Assembly: GCA_025506515.1 (NCBI GenBank)
Contig: CM046442.1
Span: forward strand, 64,861,340-64,925,339
Length of the DNA: 64,000 bases
Reading direction: 5' to 3'
Source: Flaveria trinervia
Lineage: Eukaryota > Streptophyta > Magnoliopsida > Asterales > Asteraceae
Part shown: positions 56,515-64,000 of the stretch, piece by piece
Layout: the number at the start of each line of letters is the position of its first letter
How positions within the stretch are numbered: the stretch's first letter is position 1
Notes under the pieces: generated by a model
What the model saw: the letters and a program-made list of their open reading frames with translations, nothing else
Told to the model about the DNA's origin: nothing
Database searches by the model: none
Position numbers and translations under genes: made by a program

Positions 56515-56697
56515 TTATTTCCCCATTGGAAACAAAGCCCTTCCCGATGATGTAACCTCTTGCATCATTGCCAAAGGAAACAAAACCTTCCTTCTTGGAG
56601 AGTAGTCATTAAGAAGTGAGTTGTTCCCAGTCATATGCAAAGATCCCCCACTGTCTACATACCAGATGCTACTTTGGCATGTTGAAGAAACCTGCAT
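56515..56697 (-). pseudogene. Element E protease
   Basis: The active site reads WYVDSGGSLHMTG with the catalytic Asp at about 56653-56655. The frame stops at 56515 after an indel, in the region before YNLLSVSQ. Confidence 0.85.
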
Positions 56698-56711
56698 TAA
56701 TAAACAATCAG

Positions 56712-58139
56712 TTAGTTTTGGAGACCCAAACCTTTTGGTTTTGGGCCTGGTCTCATCAATAGATGGTAAACTAACAGGTTATTGGGCACAATAGCTTGAG
56801 GTGAAGGAGATGGTGTAGAAGAGGAATCCTTTGGCTTGGATCTCCTTTTCTGGGGTTTCAACACAGGGCCATCAAGTTGGTTAACTCTTCCCAACAGATG
56901 TTGAACCATCATTACCAGCTGTGTCTGATTCTGGGAAAGAGCTTTCAGCTCTTCAGACACATTGGTATTGTGTTTGATGATGAGTTCTTGTGTTGCACCA
57001 TCTTCTTTTGAGCAACCTCAGCTGTTGCCTGTTGCACTCCTTCCTTTTAGATTTCTTTTGGACATAGGAGTAACAGGATTTGATGCTGCTGGTACAAACT
57101 TGGACTCAAACTCAGTTTTCATTTTAGCCAAGTTTTCTTTAATTTTCTCCTTTTGTTTGAGTTTGGATCCCTTTTTGTACCAACAATCATCTGTGAGATG
57201 ATTGAATAGACCACATATTTCACATGGTTTTCTTCATCTTCTGTTGATCATCAACTGAAGAAGATGAAACTACTGAAGACTTGCTCTTCAGCAGTTTAGA
57301 AGCACTTTTTGCCTTCTTGTCAACTTCCTTTGTAGGCTTCAAATCCTTCCTACTGACAGTTTTCTTCTCTTCAGTGCTGTCAGTATTAGGATTTGAACTC
57401 CAGATGTTATCCCTGCTCTCCAGTACCTTCAGTACTTCTAGGATAACACTTGGGTTGATCAACTCATTGATCATGTGAGTGTCAGCAGTTGAACCATCAA
57501 TATCAGCTGATAGGTTCACAGAGGGATAACTACTGATGGTGCTTTATCAAGTAGTGAATCACATGATGAGGTGGATTGGTCATTACTTTCTCCATCAGAT
57601 TCTACTCCTGCTCTTGAAGCAAAATGTAGGAGGAGCAGTGTGATTATAACCAATTCCAAACTTCACATTGGAAGTTGTTTGCTTACTAAGAAGCATTTCA
57701 AAGCCCTTGCAAGATTGTACCCATCGATCACACTCTACCGGGTGACAACAAGAGTATCTTTGAGGTCTTTGTACATCTCTAAGAGTACATCCTCCCTAGC
57801 CTTATCATCAGAGATTTGGCATTTTAATTTATAAATCTCATCAGTTTTCTCTTTCAGCACAGACTCAAACTCAGCTTTATTTTTGGAAATTATTTGTTCT
57901 AGCTCTACATTTTTATTGATTAAAGCCACATTTGCTTCTCTAATAGAGGCAAATGCTGCAATGCAAGTTTCAGAACATAATTTGGCCTTAGCCTCAGAGG
58001 ATACCTGTGATACCTGTGTAGAAGAGGTACTTGAGGATGATCCATCAGAGGATTCCAAAGTCATGAGAGCTAGATTTCCAAAAGGATGCTCACCACCATG
58101 TTGACCAGCACCTGAGAACAGTTGTTCATTACCAGACAC
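56712..58139 (-). pseudogene. Element E gag-protease linker with second zinc knuckle
   Basis: A coiled-coil frame (57735-58139: ELEQIISKNKAEFESVLKEK) is followed by a serine-rich frame (57220-57519). That frame encodes SSVVSSSSVDDQQ from DNA containing CAGTAGTTTCATC (57263-57275 on the minus strand), the arm of the spacer hairpin. The intact knuckle CEICGLFNHLTDDC lies at 57183-57224. A segment LVMMVQHLLGRVNQLD and a proline-rich tail lead to the protease. Confidence 0.72.
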
Positions 58140-58190
58140 ATCATCTGGTAAGCTGCTCCAGTCAACAACTCCTGGTGTGAAGAAGTTGTG

Positions 58191-59533
58191 TTATTGAAGT
58201 TGATTAGGTTGATGAGATTGGGATGGTTGAGGCTCAGGGAGTGCATGTGGTTGCTGAGCAGTGGGTGCTTGAACCTGGCCTGGTTGTGGCATGTAATAGC
58301 AGGGGTATGGATATGGCATTGGCCCCTGTGGAACAAAATATGCAGGAGATTGTGGTTGATGATGATAACCAGAATTGACAGGTTGTTGCCCTCTGTTTTG
58401 TTGACTATTGCCAGGGAAAGTCACAAAAGGTGCAAGAGAGTTAGATCCAGATGATCTACATTCTCTTGCAAAGTGTCCAAGCCTGTGGCATTTATGGCAC
58501 TTCAACTTACTCTTGTCAAAACCAACTTTGGTTTTGCCAGAGAGTCCTGGGAATTTCCTTCCAGTTCTTTTGTAGAACTTCTGAGATCTGATATTTATCA
58601 AGGCCATTTGGCTCAAAATATCCATCTCTTCTAAGTCATCATCAGCAATCCCCTTGAGATCATCCATGATGAAACATAGATTGTCACTATTACTACTAGC
58701 AGAATAACTATCAACACTCACAAAGGCAGGCTCAGAAGTGTTTGTAGAGAAATCAATATGCTCATCATACTGGCTTTCAGATGCCGCATATTCTGACTCT
58801 TGATGTCCAATCAGGGCAGTGTTCCCTTGGACAAAATCCTCAGTAAGCTTGCCAGATGAAGTCAATTTCCTTTTCTGCTCTATCTCTCTCTCGAATGTAA
58901 GCATTTCCCATGAAGTTGGGTGAGAGATAGGCGATCAACATCAGCATTTGAGCGTAGAACAATGGTATATGTGTTCCATCTCTCAGGCAGTGATCTTAGG
59001 AATCTATGGTTCATCTGACTCCTGGTATATTCATGTTTAACCATTTTCAATTCAGAGATGAAACATGAAAACCGCTCAAATTGTTGAGTCAGAGTCTCAC
59101 CCTTTCTATGAGAGAAAGTCTCATATTGTTGGGCGAGGATTTCCCTGTTGTTTGCTAAAACCTCATCAGTACCACCAAATTGTTCTTTGATGGCTTTCCA
59201 GAGGTCATGAGCAGACTCACAATGCAGAAGCCCAGAGTAAATCTCATTAGGAATAGCCATAGCCAAAATTCCATGGGCTTTTGCATCGATTTCAAACAAC
59301 TTCTTGTCCTCATCGGAGTATTGCTCCTTCTTCTTTGGAACCAACTGGTTTGTTTCCGGATCATTCACCATTGGCTTATGTGGTCCATGTACCACAGATG
59401 TCCAACAACCTGAGCTATTGACAGACAGGTGATGGAGCAATCTTCTCTGCCAAATGTTATACTCATTCCTCACCAAGATCGGAGGCTTGGTAGAGGATCC
59501 AGTATTAAAAGGATCATTCGAAGAAGTAGTCAT
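58191..59533 (-). pseudogene. gag: Element E gag
   Basis: ATG at 59533 starts MTTSSNDPFNTGSSTKPPIL. The 217-codon frame has NIWQRRLLHHLSVN, CESAHDLWKAIKEQFGG and SLTQLHGK. A single missing base near 58906 compared with C shifts to the frame MLTFEREIEQKRK (from 58904), which has an acidic stretch and the intact knuckle CHKCHRLGHFAREC at 58458-58499, then PMPYPYPCYYMPQPGQ. One base would separate this from an open gag. Confidence 0.9.
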
Positions 59534-59727
59534 TGTGAAAATCAGATAGATTCAAGTAAAATCACAATAAATTTAGCTCAGAACCACACAGAACCTCAAA
59601 TAAAACGGCCAGAAGCGATACACTCTCAATCTCTATAACAGATCCTTGCGAATTTGCTAATTCGATTAAGCTTAGAGCGATTGAACAGTTTCAATGATCA
59701 ATTGTTAGATCGATCAATGATTAACCT

Positions 59728-59739
59728 GCTCTGATACCA
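59728..59739 (-). other. Primer-binding site of element E
   Basis: The minus strand reads TGGTATCAGAGC, two bases after the LTR end. Confidence 0.93.
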
Positions 59740-59741
59740 TT

Positions 59742-60545
59742 TGTTAGGATCTCAGCCTCTTGGTTTAATCGATTGAACAGATATAGCAGCGGAATAGCTC
59801 AGAATTAGACAAATTCAAGCAAGAACATTCGATATAAAGCGATAAAAGAATTTTGTTATAGAGAGAGAAATATCTGACAAAAGGAATATTGCATTAAGAT
59901 TGTCGGCCTCAATGACACGATTACAGGTGAGTCATCCTTCCTTATAAAGGAAAAAATGACGTAGGCTGATGTCACTTGAAAGTGACATGTAACCATTTTA
60001 TAACTACTGATGTTTAACAACTACTGAAGATGTCAACAACTAACATCTTCTTACAAATGTTCCTAAGTGTTAAACATCTATTTACAACTACTGAAAAACA
60101 TAAAACTACTGATACTACAACAACTGAAGAACAACCTCTTCAGTTGTTTACAAGTACTGAAAAGGAAAAACTACAGAAAAGTAAACAAACTACTGAAAGG
60201 AAAAGAAAACTACTGATGAAGAAAAACCATCACAACAACTGAAGAAGCCCTCTTCAGCTGTTGTCATCAGCTGTTAGCATCAGCTGATGTCTTCAGTACT
60301 TGAACATCAGACTTTGTCTTTCAGCTGTTGATCTTCAGTCTTTGTCTTCAGTACTTGTTGAAGTCTTCAGACTTTAGATCTTCAGCTGTTGTCTCAGTCT
60401 TTGTCTTCAGTACTTCAGAAATACTTCAGCAGTTGTATTCTTCAGACTTTGTAGAACAGCTGATCAGGTCTTCTTCAGCTGTTGTGATGTCCTGTGGGAC
60501 TTAGAGGTTTCTCTGATCAGGCTCATTGGTTCTTTTGGTCCAACA
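59742..60545 (-). repeat. 5' LTR of element E
   Basis: This 804-bp LTR is nearly identical to 48186-48982. The TATA region is TTATAAGGA near 59940 on the minus strand, next to the inverted repeat ATGTCACTT-GA-AAGTGACAT. Confidence 0.93.
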
Positions 60546-60550
60546 AAAGT
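60546..60550. repeat. Target-site duplication of element E (right)
   Basis: AAAGT, identical to 48181-48185. Confidence 0.93.
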
Positions 60551-62349
60551 CGAGGGACCAAACATGGCAAACGGGAAAAAAACATGAAAGAGTTGGAGAT
60601 TAAGTGGGAAGGGCAGCCCACACCCTCCCACACATTCACAAATTTTCAGGTATAGAGAGAAGAGAGGAAGAAAAGTGGTCTGAAGCTTCGGTTTTTATGG
60701 ATTCGAGCATGAAAGTTGAGGCGTAGCGGGTTGGATTGAAGCTCTACTCGACGGTGTTGTTTGTGTGAGTTCTAGGACCCCTCTTTTACATGTTTTCAAC
60801 TAATTTGGGGCTGGAACACATAGTAAATCCCGTTTTTGAAGTGAGTGTGTTGAACCTGTATGTATGTGTTTGTATGTGTTGCGAGTGGAGTTTGTTTTCG
60901 GGCTTGTGTGTGATTGAATGGTGTTATGGTATGTGTTTCTAAGGTGTAGGATGGTTGATTTGGACTTAAAACTGGTTTGACGGGGTTTGGAGGCCGAAAA
61001 GTGCAGATTTGGTTCGGGATGAACTGCATTCTGCATGAACTAGGGCTATGCGACCGAATGGCATGCGATTGAGGTTCATTCTGATGCGAGTCCTGTGACT
61101 GGAGTCCATACACTTGTGAGTCATGCGACTGAGGGTCATTCGCATGGGGATCATGCGACTGAGGTCCATATGCCAAGGTCAATCTGCATTAGGTCAATTC
61201 ACACAGGTGTTCATCTCGATTAGGTCCATTCGCATAGCATTCATCCACATTGTATCCATCCACATTGGGTCCATTCGAATAGGGCCCATTCGCCTCGTGT
61301 TCATCCGCATTGTGTTCAGTCGCATGGGAGGCCATGCAACTAAAGGGTGCCCATACGACCAAGTAGGGTTTGTGCACCGAGGGAACATAGTTTGTTTACT
61401 GACTTTCAAGGGAAAGTGCAGATGTAAGTTTTGATGTGGAAGGTTCCCGGGGGTTCACGTAAGATGACTTTTGAGGCCATAGAGGTTATGTTGGGTCTGG
61501 ATGATGATGATGTATGATGTGGATGATTATGCATGATGTATGTTATGTATGTATGATGATGCCTTGTATGATGATGTTGACAGTGTATGTTATGTTCTGT
61601 ATTTTCTATGATTAGTTTCCCTTGGCTTTGCGTTGAATGTTAATGAATGAAATGAAAAGAGGAACGAAATGAAGAATGCATGCATTAATGAACGAACGAA
61701 CTTAAGAAACTTTTGCAAGAAAACGTATAGAGGTTCACACTCAATGAGGAGTGTTAGCTTAACTCTGTATGGGTTAAATACCCCATGAGGATGCACATAG
61801 GGGTTCAATCTTTTTGATTGACCAGATGTATGGGATCCTTGATGCTTAAACCTAGATGGATTGCTTGGTGCTCTAAAGGGGGGTTAAGCAAATGACAGGA
61901 CCTATATGAAAACGAAATATAATAAAAGGACAAAATGAATGATGATGAAGACAATAACTATTATCTGTATGTATGTATGATATATAATCACATGTGAAAG
62001 TAAAGGACGCTTTTAATGAAAGTAAAGTAAGTTTTATTATAAAACTAGAACTCAGTCAGCAACGCTGACTTTTATGTGTTTCCAGTTGGCAGGTAATGTT
62101 GTTAAGGATGGCACGGGGGGGCTACTCAGCTCTTTTGGATGGCATTCATTTGTTTAATTTTTTTTCATTCTAATGCGAATGAACGATGTTTTGAAACGAA
62201 CAATTTTATTAATATGCAAATGCATATATAAAGAATTGAAAAGTTACTTTAATGTTCCACTGCTATGTTTATGAAGGCTAAGTGTAAAGTTACATGTTTT
62301 ATGTGTAATGATTTACCAGCAATAAGCGTCCCGGGAACGTGGCCTTACA
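60551..62349 (+). repeat. 5' LTR of element F, part after E
   Basis: This continues the F LTR to GGCCTTACA. Without E the LTR is about 1.87 kb. It contains a block of CATGCGACTGAGG/CATTCGCAT motifs (61040-61380; exact TCATGCGACTGAGG at 61121-61134 and 61151-61164), a GATGAT/TATGTATG simple repeat (61495-61580) and TATGGGATCCTTG shared with J. No gene is seen. Confidence 0.8.
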
Positions 62350-62351
62350 AG

Positions 62352-62365
62352 TTGGTATTAGAGCC
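62352..62365 (+). other. Primer-binding site of element F
   Basis: TTGGTATTAGAGCC directly follows the LTR end; compare TGGTATCAGAGCC, the tRNA-Met type site of plant Gypsy elements. Confidence 0.75.
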
Positions 62366-62659
62366 AAATTTTAAGTGAAATGGGTAAATTTTCAAAATAA
62401 ACCTAAACTTAAACTGAAAATGGGACGGAAAGGGGAGAGATGCCAGTCTGAATAGATGCGTGCCATCAGGTATTTTCGTAATGTTAACCGATATTACGTG
62501 TGCATGTTATGTGGTTATGTGTTGTTTGTAGATTTAGACACTAAGGTAGTGGCTAATCACAACTAGCCACTGTAATTAGGGACTTACTATATTTGACATA
62601 AACTGAGTTGTTCCCTTGAATGACCGTGTTGGTGTTTGAATCTTTCAGCGTGTGTGCAC

Positions 62660-63932
62660 ATGGCCTGCGGTATATCTTCAAAAGCTTCACATGGTGGAGG
62701 TTGTGGTGCTAAACTGTGACCTGGGAAAGGAAGACCCAGAGTTAAAAAGGTGGTTCATGAAGAAAACGAGACCCCTCATCCAGAGGGTGGTGATGAGAGT
62801 GCAAACTTGAGGGCCTCGGTGAAGGAGGCTGTGGTTGAAGCGTGAATCAAGTCATGTAGAAAATCTTGCCATCTGTAGTGACTGAAGTGATTAAAGCTAT
62901 ACGGGAGGGGGAGAGGAAAGAAAGAAGTAGACCTACGGGCGAAAGGAGACAGCCCAAGACCGGGACGGTTTTGTCTGATGACGAAGAAGAAGCGGAGGAA
63001 GAAGAGCCTACGCCAGAGGTAGCACGAGGCCTTAACTATAGGGCGTTTCAATGATCCAAGCCCCCTACATTTGATGGTAATGGCACTGTTGGTGCTGTTC
63101 ACCGGTGGGTGAGAGAAATGGAAGCTGTTCTAAGTATCAGCGAGTACCGAGAAGACCAGAAGGTGAAATTTGCTGCCCACTCGTTTGTGGACTCAGCTCT
63201 ATGCTGGTGCCACAATATTGTCCAAGCTGAGGATAGCAGGGCTATCGAGAGAATGAGGTGGCCAGAGTTAAAAAAGTTGGTGATCGAGTAGTTCTGTCCT
63301 CATAGGGAAATGGATAAGGTGGAAAGGGAGTTCCTGAAGCTGGAGGCGGGAACAATGACACATCAGCAGTACACCACCAAATTCAACGAAATGGCACGCC
63401 TGGTGCCGAAACAAGTGACACCCATGTCACGAAAAATCAAGCGGTATGTTTAGGGCTTGCCGGCGGATATCCGTAGGCATATGATTGCCGCCCGACCGAG
63501 CACGTTTAGGTCGGCAGTTGATTTGGCGGGAAGATTGGATGACAAGCGAGAGGTGGTGGTGGCTGAGTTTAACAAGAACAGTGGTGGCGATCTCAACTAG
63601 AATGGGAAGTGGTTTGGTCGGGGTGATACCTCGACGGGTAACAAGAAGGCACGAATGGATGACCGTTGTGTGGTCACATTAGGGGCAAGTTCGAAGAGGT
63701 GTGGCAAATGTGTGAAAGAGCATTCGGGGAATGAAAGTGGGGATGAAACATCTATTTTATGTATGGGAAGCCTCGTCATATGGCTAGAGACTGTAGGGGT
63801 ATGAGGTGTTTCAACTATGGGAAAATGGACACATGAGTAGAGATTGTAAGAAGCTGAGGGCTGAGGGTTGCAGGGTGAAGAAGACTGTAGTAGAAGGACC
63901 AAGGGCGAGCGCCAGAGTGTTTACAGTGACGT
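62660..63932 (+). pseudogene. gag: Element F gag (Tekay/Del-like)
   Basis: The structural protein of a plant chromovirus. ATG at 62660 (MACGISSKASHGGG) opens a basic N-terminus with a stop after about 17 codons. LNYRAFQ, a stop, then KPPTFDGNG leads to the Retrotrans_gag core: WVREMEAVLSISEYREDQKV, FAAHSFVDSALCWC, ELKKLVIE, a stop, then FLKLEAGTMTHQQYTTKF and GLPADIRRHM. Zinc-knuckle remnants (YGKPRHMARDC; RCFNYGK) lie near 63760-63850, with cysteines lost and a frameshift. The end reads ARVFTVT, a stop, EVARTDPYVVSG, the usual approach to the protease, which lies beyond the window. Confidence 0.85.
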
Positions 63933-64000
63933 AGGAGGTAGCTAGAACAGACCCTTATGTCGTGTCAGGTATGTTTCTAGCAAACCAAACTTTCACCCCT

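Larger units (their letters stand above)
48186..60545 (-). mobile_element. Element E: young Sirevirus-like Ty1/Copia retrotransposon
   Basis: This 12,360-bp element has both LTRs, PBS, gag, pol, spacer, ORF3, PPT and a 5-bp target duplication. The two LTRs differ at roughly fifteen places in 800 bases, mostly one-base indels, so the insertion is recent. Coding disruptions are also mostly one- or two-base indels while catalytic residues are kept. It belongs to the family of C and is nested in the LTR of F. Confidence 0.95.
48112..64000 (+). mobile_element. Element F: Ty3/Gypsy (Tekay/Del-like) retrotransposon, partial
   Basis: The 5' LTR starts TGTAACACCCGGC at 48112 and ends GGCCTTACA at 62349, with element E inserted in it. 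PBS and gag follow, and the sequence before the protease is reached at the window edge. The gag type is that of plant chromoviruses. Pol lies beyond 64000. Confidence 0.85.

Overview
The window is retrotransposon DNA from a flowering plant. No host gene, rRNA or tRNA was recognised. The evidence is that almost every readable frame is Ty1/Copia or Ty3/Gypsy gag-pol. Five elements keep identifiable LTRs, with primer-binding sites complementary to plant initiator tRNA-Met, polypurine tracts and 5-bp target duplications. The family of accessory ORF3 proteins resembles, from memory, predicted proteins common in Asteraceae genomes, so a daisy-family host is likely but unproven.

Layout, left to right. 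(A) 1-9706, minus: degenerate Sirevirus-like Copia with 5' LTR at 8843-9706; its ORF3 and 3' end run off the window. (G) 9707-10593 and 22674-24461, plus: an old Copia gag-pol remnant split by later insertions. (B) 10594-22673, minus: Sirevirus-like Copia inside G, flanked by GAATC, with most of RT/RNase H and most of its 5' LTR deleted. (J) 24462-26180, minus: Ty3/Gypsy LTR without internal region, cutting G's integrase. (C) 26186 to about 38480, plus: complete but mutated Sirevirus-like Copia with two LTRs. (D) about 38566-41260, minus: 3' LTR plus ORF3 of a B-like element, joined to (H) about 41270-47060, minus: a different Copia lineage with 5' LTR, PBS, gag and truncated pol. (I) 47063-48111: decayed ORF3-like remnant. 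(F) 48112-64000, plus: Ty3/Gypsy (Tekay/Del-like) 5' LTR, PBS and gag, running out of the window. (E) 48186-60545, minus: young Copia of the same family as C, nested in the LTR of F and flanked by AAAGT.

The Sirevirus-like elements (A, B, C, E; D in part) share one plan: LTR, PBS, gag with two widely spaced zinc knuckles, protease, integrase, RT, RNase H, then a 0.6-2.7 kb spacer and a long accessory ORF3, then the polypurine tract and 3' LTR. ORF3 copies share an N-terminal domain, followed by proline/threonine-rich, acidic or coiled-coil stretches and one of two types of C-terminal module.

The most interesting signal is in the spacer. In all four complete cases it carries a TATA box upstream of the ORF3 ATG, and it is filled with short inverted repeats of a family-specific type. 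The same motif recurs in that family's LTR U3, and in A and C/E also inside the gag-protease linker. In B and in C/E the arms of the inverted repeats change together while the loop stays constant. This suggests that ORF3 is transcribed from its own U3-like internal promoter and that the repeats are selected binding sites or RNA hairpins. All of this is inference from reading the sequence; no alignment or expression data were available.
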